Shown in pieces: positions 8,464-16,105 of a DNA stretch of 64,000 bases. The DNA comes from an uncultured Ruminococcus sp. Lineage in GTDB: Bacteria > Bacillota > Clostridia > Oscillospirales > Ruminococcaceae. The notes beneath the pieces were generated by a model. That model did no database searches. It was not told the origin of the DNA and saw only the letters and a program-made list of their open reading frames with translations. Location: positions 22,197 through 86,196 of the forward strand of contig CAMKMD010000010.1 of the NCBI GenBank assembly GCA_946413815.1. Direction: 5' to 3'. Within the stretch, counting starts at the first letter, position 1. The number at the start of each line of letters is the position of its first letter. Made by a program: the position numbers and the translations under genes.

Positions 8464-9588
8464 TCATTTTGTTTTCTTGTTTATCTCATCGAGCTCGGCA
8501 GATATGAGACCTTTCTTGATGGTGAGTACCCGAAATATCCTCCATACATAGGCGAAGGGTATGGTGATCTTGTGGCGGAAGAACCGGGGGAAATGCTTCC
8601 TCATATGTGCAAGGTCAGGAAAGAGCCTGCGGCGCATATAATAGAACTTTGAATGCTGCTTTCCGTCTGCATCCAGCTTAGCCAGCACGTTTCTTGCCTT
8701 CGTGTGATAAGAACCGTAGGTGCCGGAGCAGAGATATCTTTCAAGCAGCTTCTCCTCCCCGGGAGTGAGTTCTGCCGCACCGTATGAGGTGAAAAGCTTG
8801 TCTGCCAGCTCGCGGCGCTGCTTCTCGTACTGAGTCATCCCCGTCAGCTCCAGCTGCTCTGCGATATACTCCCAGTCAAGGGATCCGCCCTTCTCACGCA
8901 TGAAGACATAGCTGTCCATCAGAGGACGGATGCCTATGCCGCTGATGTTGAAATGGTTGTATTCATGAGCCGTGATATATAGATAGAAGTCATTGTCGGA
9001 GAAATGGCGGAGATATCCGCCGCCCTCATCCTTTTTAAGGAAGCGGCCGAAATCCTTGTAGTAGCTCAGCAGCTTCTCGTCCGCATGATGGCTGAACAGG
9101 TCGGTATGCATCTCAAAGTTCAGAACAGGCGGTTTCATGAAGACATCGTGATGGTTCTTCTCCTTGTTCTCCGGGGTATAGCCCGCCGCTGTCATTATCT
9201 CCCGCAGCTCGTCGTGTTTGTCCTTGTCGAAGAGGATATCCACATCGGCCATCTCACGCATACCCGCCGACGGATAGAGCTCCTTCAGCAGATACCCCTT
9301 CATAGGCATATACCATATCCCGCTTTTTTCAAACTCGCCCATTATCTTCCTGCATTCCGCTTCAAAGAAGACGTGCTTGCGTATGGACTGAGTGCAGGCC
9401 TGCACGAACTTCAGATCGGTTATGCCCGCATTGCTGAGGGCTGTGCCTGCCGCAGCTGAAACAGAGTGTTTCCTGCTCAGCTTATACACCGCATCCAGAT
9501 CCATAGCGGCGACCTTCTCCTTATCCGGAGCCCCGCCGTCAACGGCATATCTGAGCAGATATATCAGGTTCCTGACATTCTTATCCAT
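8464..9588 (-). CDS. NTP_transf_5 family nucleotidyltransferase
   Basis: A 374-residue protein of the uncharacterised nucleotidyltransferase family (NTP_transf_5, pol-beta-like fold). The signature lies near residues 90-135: MPMKGYLLKELYPSAGMREMADVDILF, in which the K-G and the DxD supply the nucleotide and metal site. The remainder, rich in aromatic and basic residues, matches the usual helical C-terminal region. The gene starts 2 nt after the stop of the PqqD-like gene, so the two are translationally coupled. Members of this family occur beside PqqD/RRE proteins in some RiPP clusters. The substrate here is unknown and no precursor peptide is evident nearby. Confidence 0.8.
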   Translation of the reverse strand: MDKNVRNLIYLLRYAVDGGAPDKEKVAAMDLDAVYKLSRKHSVSAAAGTALSNAGITDLKFVQACTQSIRKHVFFEAECRKIMGEFEKSGIWYMPMKGYLLKELYPSAGMREMADVDILFDKDKHDELREIMTAAGYTPENKEKNHHDVFMKPPVLNFEMHTDLFSHHADEKLLSYYKDFGRFLKKDEGGGYLRHFSDNDFYLYITAHEYNHFNISGIGIRPLMDSYVFMREKGGSLDWEYIAEQLELTGMTQYEKQRRELADKLFTSYGAAELTPGEEKLLERYLCSGTYGSYHTKARNVLAKLDADGKQHSKFYYMRRRLFPDLAHMRKHFPRFFRHKITIPFAYVWRIFRVLTIKKGLISAELDEINKKTK

Positions 9589-9590
9589 GA

Positions 9591-9854
9591 TCAGTCCTCA
9601 ATAGCGCCGATAGAACGCAGCTTGGCAATTATACCGGCAACGTCCTTCTCTACGACTGCTCTGTCAGCATCGGAGTATTTCTCCATGATCCTGTCAACTA
9701 TCTCGCTCTCTGTGGTATCACTGTCGAGGCAGCCGATAATGAAGGCGGCAGTTGAATTGCTCTTTACGATGCCGCTGAAATCAGTAGCACCTGTGGATAC
9801 CATGATGTGTTCGCCTTTGGATTCGTGTATAAGGAAACTGGAATTGATCTTCAT
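9591..9854 (-). CDS. PqqD-like (RRE fold) small protein
   Basis: An 87-residue protein with the PqqD/RRE pattern: an N-terminal beta segment (FLIHESKGEHIMVST), the FSGIVKSNSTAAFIIGCL region, then a helical C-terminus ending VAGIIAKLRSIGAIED. PqqD-fold proteins bind leader peptides for radical-SAM or other RiPP enzymes, but neither a maturase nor a precursor is seen in this window. It lies 40 nt after the lipoprotein gene and 2 nt before the nucleotidyltransferase gene. Its partner is therefore probably one of these two proteins or lies elsewhere. The family call is by pattern only. Confidence 0.75.
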   Translation of the reverse strand: MKINSSFLIHESKGEHIMVSTGATDFSGIVKSNSTAAFIIGCLDSDTTESEIVDRIMEKYSDADRAVVEKDVAGIIAKLRSIGAIED

Positions 9855-9894
9855 AGTTATAGTCCTTTCTGCGGCCTTGGCCGTATTTATTATC

Positions 9895-11385
9895 TCAGTC
9901 AGAGTGTTCAGCGGGAGGATAGAATTCCTTCATCATATCACTGAGCACTGTTGTCATACCGGCGGAGTGATCCTTCGGGGAAAGATCGTACTTCATGCCG
10001 GCGCTGCCGTCTGCTGCGGCGATGGCAGCATAGCCATTCTCAAAAGCGGGGTATTCGTCATTGCCGGTGTGTATGAAGAACTTCCTGTCCGGCTTGTCAG
10101 CCAATTCAGCAGGGATCCTGCCCGCCTTCAGGCTCTCAGTCCAGCCCTCCGGGACATCATCACCGAAGGCAGAGAATACCGTGCTTGCAATGGCATACCT
10201 GCCAAAGACCTGATTCTCGAACTTATCTTCATTCAGCATGGCATACTGCACCATAACCGCCGCGCAGGAATACCCGAATAGCGAAGACCTGTCATAGTCC
10301 ACGATATACATCTCGCCGAGCAACGGCATCAGATTGTTGACGATAAAGGAGTGCATATCCTCACGTTTCGTGATATAATCCCTTACCCTCACCTCGTCAG
10401 AGGCGGAATCCGTACCGTAGTCATATCCTAAGGAGACGATAATGACGTCCTCCGTCTCTCCCCTCTCCATCTGTCCGTACAGCTCAGGCACGCAGCCGAA
10501 GAAGAAGGCGGCATCTGTCAGCAGAAGTACGGGGTATGAGCTGTTCCTGTCATAGCCGGGCGGCAAGGTCACCTCAGCAAGGAAATTCCTGTCCAGCTTC
10601 TCGTCATAAAGCTCTATTTCCTCGGTGCTGTTCTGTATCTTTCCCATACTGCCGGCATCAAAACTCCAGTTGCTGCGGTAATCGGCGAAAGGATCCTTGT
10701 CGCTCCAATGAGCCCTGCCCTTCCGGACGGTATCGTATTCCCCTGAAGATATGCCTTCAAACACGAAACGTATCTGCTTCATAAGGCTGTCAGTCTTCAC
10801 AGGGGGATCACCGCGCTTCTCCGATCTCTCTTTCTCGTATGAAAGATAGCTCTCTAAGCCGGAGAAGGTCATTTCCGCAGTCTCTCCGTCACCGTTTTCA
10901 AAGGAAGCCGTGAATTCGCCGCCGTTGTAGTCAAGAGGCGGTATGACTCCTTTATAGCGGCATCCGTCTATCGCCGCGCTAAGTGCTTTCAGTCTGCTTC
11001 TGCTGTCAGCAGTGCTGCTCTCCTCGCCCGGTACAGTATCTTCGTCTGTCATCCCGGGATCTGCATCGCTCTTTTGTGTCGGCTCTTCATCCGTCTCAGT
11101 GACTTCTATGGAAAGAGTATGCTCCTTCAGCTCCTCCGTATTGAGCAGCGTGAGGCCGTGTACCTTTACGCTCCTCTTCTCATCGGGATTCATATAGTTG
11201 CGTATCCTCGGCATATCGTCAGTCTCAGCATCCTCTGAAGGCTTTGAAAAGCGTTTTTCTGTCGCAGGTTCAGTCGGCGCCTGTGTCGGCTGCACTGAGG
11301 AACGCTCCCTCCTCCCGGATGTGCTGCTGCATGAAACGCAGCTGAGAAGGATCGCTGCTGCAGCGATGATCGGCTTTAACTTCAT
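9895..11385 (-). CDS. Esterase-fold (alpha/beta hydrolase) lipoprotein
   Basis: A 496-residue predicted lipoprotein. The signal peptide ends in LLSC (lipid-acceptor Cys16), followed by a charged Ser/Thr/Glu-rich linker of about 100 residues. A C-terminal domain (about 245-490) resembles the Esterase D/CE1 family: PPGYDRNSSYPVLLLTDAA, nucleophile motif GYSCA in place of GFSMG, and a late DHSAGM histidine. The start at 11385 is supported by GGAGG 8 nt upstream and by the lipobox; an in-frame upstream start has neither. It is first in a three-gene operon with the PqqD-like and nucleotidyltransferase genes. The substrate is unknown. Confidence 0.75.
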   Translation of the reverse strand: MKLKPIIAAAAILLSCVSCSSTSGRRERSSVQPTQAPTEPATEKRFSKPSEDAETDDMPRIRNYMNPDEKRSVKVHGLTLLNTEELKEHTLSIEVTETDEEPTQKSDADPGMTDEDTVPGEESSTADSRSRLKALSAAIDGCRYKGVIPPLDYNGGEFTASFENGDGETAEMTFSGLESYLSYEKERSEKRGDPPVKTDSLMKQIRFVFEGISSGEYDTVRKGRAHWSDKDPFADYRSNWSFDAGSMGKIQNSTEEIELYDEKLDRNFLAEVTLPPGYDRNSSYPVLLLTDAAFFFGCVPELYGQMERGETEDVIIVSLGYDYGTDSASDEVRVRDYITKREDMHSFIVNNLMPLLGEMYIVDYDRSSLFGYSCAAVMVQYAMLNEDKFENQVFGRYAIASTVFSAFGDDVPEGWTESLKAGRIPAELADKPDRKFFIHTGNDEYPAFENGYAAIAAADGSAGMKYDLSPKDHSAGMTTVLSDMMKEFYPPAEHSD

Positions 11386-11418
11386 AACTTGATCCTCCGC
11401 ATGAAAAATCATATAATA

Positions 11419-11447
11419 ATTATACCACAGTTCACGCCTCAATGCAA
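11419..11447 (-). promoter_or_regulatory. Sigma-A promoter of the lipoprotein / PqqD-like / nucleotidyltransferase operon
   Basis: Read on the minus strand: TTGCAT (11447-11442), a 17-bp spacer and TATAAT (11424-11419). Confidence 0.7.
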
Positions 11448-11472
11448 TAGGATAAGTGTGATACGCCTTTCC

Positions 11473-12240
11473 TTACATATCCGCAATAATATCCATACAC
11501 AGGGCAAGGGCTTTTTCCTGTGAAGCCCTGCCGAAATCGCGGAGGTCGTAGTTTTCCACATCGGCAAGTGAATCGGCTGTATAGAAGAACTGTGCGAACT
11601 TCACTCCCCTGAAACGGCACACCGCTGCAAGGGCGGAGCACTCCATGTCCACGACCTCGCAGCCCTCGCTGAGACGGTATTTCACCTTCTCCGGAGTTTC
11701 CCGGAAGAGGCCGTCCGTAGTCCAGACAGCCGTCCGCCTGTAGGATATCCCCCTCCTGTCGAAGCTGCGGCAGAGGGCATCCGTCATATCGGGATCAAGC
11801 TCGATGAAGCGTGAAGCAGGGAGGTAGTGATAGGAGGTGCCCTCATCACGGAGGGCCCTCTCCGGGATGATAAACTCGTTCTCCGGCAGGTCAATAAGCA
11901 CGCCGCAGGAGCCCGCCGCAAGGACCTTCTTCACTCCGCAGGCGATAAGGCATTCCAGTATCTCAGCCGCAGCCGAAGCTCCCATAGGCGCCTGTATGAA
12001 GCATATATCCTGCTCCTTGTATTTACGCACATAGACCGGATAGAAACGGGTTATAGTCTCTATCTCGCTCACCTTCTCCGCACCGCAGGCTTCGGCATAG
12101 GCGTCGGTACAGTTTCCCACAAAGGCAAATACAGCCTTCTCAGGGAGTTTCTCATCGCCCTTGAGATCCGCCGGATCGAACACTGCCGACCGTTCATCAT
12201 CGAATTCTGCGAGGGGTATTGCGTTTCTGATAATACTCAT
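11473..12240 (-). CDS. Nucleoside phosphorylase (uridine/purine phosphorylase family)
   Basis: A 255-residue PNP/UDP-family phosphorylase that should cleave a nucleoside with phosphate to give base plus ribose-1-phosphate. Visible family features are the APMGASAAAEILECLIACGVKKVLAAGSCG glycine-rich segment (about 92-122, phosphate site) and the C-terminal VVDMECSALAAVCRFRG motif, whose Met-Glu contacts the ribose. TTDGLFRET precedes it. AAAGGAG is well placed before the ATG at 12240. Uridine versus purine specificity cannot be assigned. Confidence 0.85.
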   Translation of the reverse strand: MSIIRNAIPLAEFDDERSAVFDPADLKGDEKLPEKAVFAFVGNCTDAYAEACGAEKVSEIETITRFYPVYVRKYKEQDICFIQAPMGASAAAEILECLIACGVKKVLAAGSCGVLIDLPENEFIIPERALRDEGTSYHYLPASRFIELDPDMTDALCRSFDRRGISYRRTAVWTTDGLFRETPEKVKYRLSEGCEVVDMECSALAAVCRFRGVKFAQFFYTADSLADVENYDLRDFGRASQEKALALCMDIIADM

Positions 12241-12295
12241 GGTCAGTTCTCCTTTTAAAGCCCCCTGTTATTCATGCGAGCAGAGTGATAAAACA

Positions 12296-12324
12296 TTGAC
12301 AAAGCCTGAGAAAAGTGATAGAAT
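12296..12324 (+). promoter_or_regulatory. Sigma-A promoter of the 183-residue orphan gene
   Basis: Consensus TTGACA (12296-12301), a 17-bp spacer and TAGAAT (12319-12324). Confidence 0.72.
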
Positions 12325-12369
12325 GGATTTATAGAATGCAGCTCAGTGCATGATATGGAGGGTAATATA

Positions 12370-12921
12370 ATGGGATTCAAAAATACGATAAAAAAGGCCG
12401 TTGATACAGCCCGTGATCTTCTCGATGACGGCAAGCTGAACGGCTCCATATACAACAAGCCTGAAGAGGATGCCGCAGAGGATAATTCCGACGTCCCTGA
12501 TCCCGAAGAAGAGGAATCCACCACAACGGTCCGGGGCGCAGAGGTCCTCGAGGACGGCAGCTTCCGCTTCACCTTCGGCAGCGGACAGCCTGTGAGATAC
12601 CGCGAGCCCGAATTCGGCCTTGAGATAGGCGTGAACTTCAACGGCACAGCAGTAGCAAGAGCAAAGGACTCTGCCTCTGTTCCCGTGGATGACGCCAAGG
12701 CCATCATACTTGACGGAATATCAAGGATAATATGCAGCGAACCGGTAAAAGTGGCCGATCTGCCGGCAATGTGCCGCAGCATACAGTCTGAGATATCACG
12801 CTGCTTCAGCGGCAGCATGATAGAGCTCACCCAGCTCAGGCTCAGCAGCATCTGCCCCGACAGCGATTCCTGCGAGCTCCTTGAGCAGAAGCGCCGTGAA
12901 CTGGGCATCGCAGGCGTTTGA
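12370..12921 (+). CDS. Hypothetical acidic cytoplasmic protein, 183 aa
   Basis: No family recognised. There is no signal peptide or membrane segment. The N-terminus is amphipathic (FKNTIKKAVDTARDLLDDGK), followed by a very acidic disordered stretch (about 30-55), a beta-rich middle part and a helical C-terminus ending LLEQKRRELGIAGV. Read as a whole it could be a small scaffold or stress-related protein, but this is a guess. ATG 12370 is chosen because GGAGGG precedes it by 7 nt; an upstream in-frame start at 12346 lacks such a site. It has its own strong promoter and lies before a large imperfect hairpin. Confidence 0.7.
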   Translation: MGFKNTIKKAVDTARDLLDDGKLNGSIYNKPEEDAAEDNSDVPDPEEEESTTTVRGAEVLEDGSFRFTFGSGQPVRYREPEFGLEIGVNFNGTAVARAKDSASVPVDDAKAIILDGISRIICSEPVKVADLPAMCRSIQSEISRCFSGSMIELTQLRLSSICPDSDSCELLEQKRRELGIAGV

Positions 12922-12925
12922 TACT

Positions 12926-13017
12926 ATTGATGCACCAACTATCTCTTGAAGCTATCTGCTTGTCTTTTTGCCGTGATACTGCGCATCTATTCTTCAAGAT
13001 TTAATTGGCACATCAAT
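12926..13017. repeat. 92-bp imperfect inverted repeat
   Basis: A 26-bp left arm (12926-12951) and the reverse complement of the right arm (12992-13017) match at 21 of 26 positions. Three of the five mismatches become G-U pairs in a minus-strand transcript. The spacer is 40 nt. It lies between the 183-residue gene and the next terminator. Confidence 0.55.
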
Positions 13018-13048
13018 ATTATAATTAATTTATCATACTTTGTCAAGA

Positions 13049-13082
13049 ACAGGCGCTGCCGCATCCGGAGGCGCCTGTTTTT
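13049..13082 (+). terminator. Terminator upstream of rfbF
   Basis: ACAGGCGC (13049-13056) pairs with GCGCCTGT (13071-13078), followed by a T run to 13082. It isolates the glycan operon from the upstream gene. Confidence 0.8.
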
Positions 13083-13132
13083 CGTATACACTCACAATCA
13101 TTCCATATATTGCGCTCTTCAGGCTCTCCGGC

Positions 13133-13161
13133 TTGACTTTCGGGCTGTATTACTGTATAAT
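13133..13161 (+). promoter_or_regulatory. Sigma-A promoter of the rfbFG-gtr operon
   Basis: TTGACT (13133-13138), a 17-bp spacer and TATAAT (13156-13161). Confidence 0.78.
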
Positions 13162-13208
13162 AGAAAGAGCGCATATCTGCAAATCAACAATCTGGAAGGA
13201 ACATTTTT

Positions 13209-13991
13209 ATGAAAGTCGTATTGTTAGCAGGCGGCCTCGGAACACGTATCTCCGAGGAATCACAGTTCAAGCCCAAGCCGATGATAGAAATAGGCGGACA
13301 GCCCATACTCTGGCACATAATGAAGGAATACTCCTGGTTCGGATTCAACGAGTTCATCATCTGCGCCGGCTACAAGCAGCACATCATCAAGGAATGGTTC
13401 GCTGACTACTTCCTCCGCAGCAGTGACGTGACATTTGATTTCACCGGCGGCAGGAACGATATGACCGTTCATCACAGCAATACCGAGCCCTGGAAGGTAA
13501 CTGTAGTTGATACAGGCTACAGCACCATGACAGGCGGAAGGATAAAGCGCATACAGGAATACGTAGGCAATGAGACCTTCATGATGACCTACGGCGACGG
13601 TGTATGCGATGTTGATATCAACAAGCTCCTTGAGTTCCACCGCAGCCACGGCAAGACAGCTACTCTTACCGCAGTAATGCAGGAGCAGCAGAAGGGCGTG
13701 CTCAATATCGGCGGAGACAATGCCGTCAAGTCCTTCAGAGAGAAGAACCTCTCGGACGGTGCCCCCATAAATGCGGGATATATGGTGCTCGAGCCGGAGA
13801 TATTCGACTACATCGACGGCGATGATACCGTATTCGAGAGACGTCCACTTGAGAGACTCGCAGAGGAGGGACAGCTTATGTCCTATATGCACCGCGGCTT
13901 CTGGCAGTGCATGGACAACAAGCGCGAGATGGATATGCTGGAGAAGCTCCTCGCAACGGGAGAAGCTCCCTGGAAGAGATGGTCTGACTGA
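13209..13991 (+). CDS. rfbF: Glucose-1-phosphate cytidylyltransferase
   Basis: Makes CDP-glucose from CTP and glucose-1-phosphate, the first step toward CDP-6-deoxy and 3,6-dideoxy sugars. The 260 residues match RfbF. The nucleotidyltransferase signature VVLLAGGLGTRISEESQFKPKPM is at residues 3-25, with the metal-binding YGDGVCDVD around 130 and the family ending GFWQCMDNKREMDMLEKLLATGEAPWKRW. GGAAGGA precedes the ATG. It is the first gene of a five-gene operon, and RfbG is two genes downstream. Confidence 0.95.
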   Translation: MKVVLLAGGLGTRISEESQFKPKPMIEIGGQPILWHIMKEYSWFGFNEFIICAGYKQHIIKEWFADYFLRSSDVTFDFTGGRNDMTVHHSNTEPWKVTVVDTGYSTMTGGRIKRIQEYVGNETFMMTYGDGVCDVDINKLLEFHRSHGKTATLTAVMQEQQKGVLNIGGDNAVKSFREKNLSDGAPINAGYMVLEPEIFDYIDGDDTVFERRPLERLAEEGQLMSYMHRGFWQCMDNKREMDMLEKLLATGEAPWKRWSD

Positions 13992-14081
13992 GAAATGTCC
14001 GGCGAAGACCGCTCTGTACGAAAGTAAGAAACATAACCGTGCCATGCCGCACGGCACAATATATTTAAAAGGAAGATGCAA

Positions 14082-15032
14082 GTGAAGAAAGTTAGTGTGC
14101 TCGTACCGACATACAACGAGCTTGAAAATGTTGAGCCCCTCAGCGCAGCCATCGTTGCAGAGTTTGAAAAACTGCCGCAGTACGATTACGAGATCGTTTT
14201 CATAGACAACGATTCAAAGGACGGCACCCGCGACAGGATACGCTCTATCTGTGCGAACAATCCGCACATCAAGGCTATATTCAACGCCAAGAACTTCGGA
14301 CAGAGCAATTCACCTTACTACGGTCTCACACAGACCACAGGAGACTGCACCATACTTATGTGCGCGGATTTCCAGGACCCTGTTGAGATGATACCTGTCC
14401 TCCTGAAGGAATGGGAGAACGGCTACCGTATCGTAAGCGCCATAAAGACCACCAGCAAGGAGAACAAGCTGATACGCTTCTTCCGCACCTGCTACTACAA
14501 GGCACTGAAGAAGCTCTCTGATGTCGAGCAGATCGAGCATTTCACCGGCTTCGGTCTCTATGACAAGTCCTTTATAGATATACTCCGCGATCTCAATGAT
14601 CCCACCCCCTTCCTCAGGGGAATCGTTGCAGAGTTCGGCTCCAAGCGCAAGGAGATACCCTATGAGCAGCAGCTCCGCAAGTCCGGAAAATCCAGCAATA
14701 ATTTCTATTCCCTCTACGACCTTGCCATGCTCAGCTTCACATCCTATACCAAGATAGGCCTCAGGCTCGCTACCTTTGTCGGCCTGTTCATATCACTCGG
14801 CAGCTTCATCGTTGCACTGGTATACTTCATTATGAAACTCATATTCTGGGATACCTTCAACGCCGGTATCGCTCCCCTCATCATAGGAATATTCTTCCTC
14901 GGAGCGGTGCAGCTCATATTCCTCGGCCTTATCGGCGAGTACATACTGAGTATCAACAAGCGTATAATGAACCGCCCTCTCGTCATCGAGGAGGAGCGCA
15001 TAAACTTTGAAGAAAGCAAGGAGGAGAAGTAA
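14082..15032 (+). CDS. GtrB-like polyprenyl-phosphate glycosyltransferase
   Basis: A GT2 enzyme of the DPM1/GtrB type, expected to transfer a nucleotide-linked sugar to undecaprenyl phosphate at the inner face of the membrane. The GT-A domain (about 1-215) contains VLVPTYNE, IDNDSKDGT and the D-containing CADFQDP. Two C-terminal membrane segments lie at about 228-252 and 264-288. GTG 14082 is preferred because AAAAGGA lies about 6-8 nt upstream; an ATG at 14076 is also in frame but sits almost on that site. The neighbouring GT-C-like and GtrA-like genes make a typical three-component system. Confidence 0.88.
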   Translation: MKKVSVLVPTYNELENVEPLSAAIVAEFEKLPQYDYEIVFIDNDSKDGTRDRIRSICANNPHIKAIFNAKNFGQSNSPYYGLTQTTGDCTILMCADFQDPVEMIPVLLKEWENGYRIVSAIKTTSKENKLIRFFRTCYYKALKKLSDVEQIEHFTGFGLYDKSFIDILRDLNDPTPFLRGIVAEFGSKRKEIPYEQQLRKSGKSSNNFYSLYDLAMLSFTSYTKIGLRLATFVGLFISLGSFIVALVYFIMKLIFWDTFNAGIAPLIIGIFFLGAVQLIFLGLIGEYILSINKRIMNRPLVIEEERINFEESKEEK

Positions 15033-15033
15033 T

Positions 15034-16101
15034 ATGGATACTGCATTCTACAGCGGCAGAAAGGTCTTCATCACCGGCCACACCGGCTTCAAGGGCGCAT
15101 GGATGTGCATGGTGCTCCTGCTTGCAGGCGCAGAGGTGACGGGCTATGCCCTCCCCGCTGAGGAGAAGTCACTCTTCCGTCTCTGCGGCATCGACAAAAA
15201 GATGAAGTCCATCGAGGGTGATATCCGCGACCTCGACAGCCTTCAGAAGGCCGTCAGCGAGGCACAGCCGGAGATAGTCATCCACATGGCCGCCCAGCCC
15301 ATAGTAAAGGAATCCTATGTACGCCCGGTATACACCTATGAGACCAACGTCATGGGTACTGTTAATATACTCGAGGCTGTAAGGAACTGCCCTTCAGTAA
15401 AGTCCTTCGTTAATGTGACCACAGATAAGGTCTACCGCAACCGTGAGTGGGAATGGGGCTACAGGGAGAACGAGGAGCTCTGCGGATTCGATCCCTACTC
15501 CAACTCAAAGTCCTGCTCTGAGCTCGTTACTGACTGCTACTGCAACTCCTTCTTCGCAGACAGGGATATATCCGTATCCACCTGCCGTGCAGGTAACGTT
15601 ATCGGCGGCGGCGATTTCGCAAAGTTCCGCATCATCCCCGACTGCGTGGAGGCTGCCCACAACGGCGCTGATATCATCGTCCGCAATCCGGCATCTGTAC
15701 GTCCATTCCAGCACGTACTCGAGCCCGTGACCACCTATCTCACCATCGCAGAGAGACAGTACAATGACCGCAGTCTTGCGGGATGCTACAACATCGGTCC
15801 GGACGAGTGCGACTGTCTTACTGCCGGATCGCTTGTTGATCTGTTCTGCGAGAAATGGAACAAGGCCAACTCTGCCTCCGTATCATGGAAGAACATCAGC
15901 GACAACGGCCCTCACGAAGCAGGCCTCCTGAAGCTTGACTGCTCGAAGGTCAAGAGCGTGTTCGGCTGGCGTCCAACATGGCATATCGACAGAGCGATCG
16001 AAATGATCGTTGACTGGTGCGGCTGCTATTTCAGCGGCGGCGATATAAATGACTGCATGAACAGACAGATAACCACATTCCTTTCACAGCAGCAGAGGTG
16101 A
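15034..16101 (+). CDS. rfbG: CDP-glucose 4,6-dehydratase
   Basis: An extended SDR that converts CDP-glucose to CDP-4-keto-6-deoxyglucose. NAD-binding GHTGFKGAW is at residues 12-20, HMAAQPIV near 85, the TTDKVY strand near 130 and the catalytic Y-x3-K in YSNSK near 155. Later family motifs include RAGNVIGGGDFAKFRIIPD and RPFQHVLEP. The ATG at 15034 follows AAGGAGGAG and begins 2 nt after the gtrB-like stop. With rfbF in the same operon the product pool is clear; the next step (RfbH) is encoded at 51 kb. Confidence 0.94.
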   Translation: MDTAFYSGRKVFITGHTGFKGAWMCMVLLLAGAEVTGYALPAEEKSLFRLCGIDKKMKSIEGDIRDLDSLQKAVSEAQPEIVIHMAAQPIVKESYVRPVYTYETNVMGTVNILEAVRNCPSVKSFVNVTTDKVYRNREWEWGYRENEELCGFDPYSNSKSCSELVTDCYCNSFFADRDISVSTCRAGNVIGGGDFAKFRIIPDCVEAAHNGADIIVRNPASVRPFQHVLEPVTTYLTIAERQYNDRSLAGCYNIGPDECDCLTAGSLVDLFCEKWNKANSASVSWKNISDNGPHEAGLLKLDCSKVKSVFGWRPTWHIDRAIEMIVDWCGCYFSGGDINDCMNRQITTFLSQQQR

Positions 16102-16105
16102 ACAG

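Noticed and set aside
12255..12908. 217-codon open frame on the minus strand
   Set aside because: Antisense to the 183-codon gene that has a consensus promoter and Shine-Dalgarno site; very Ser-rich composition typical of a shadow frame.
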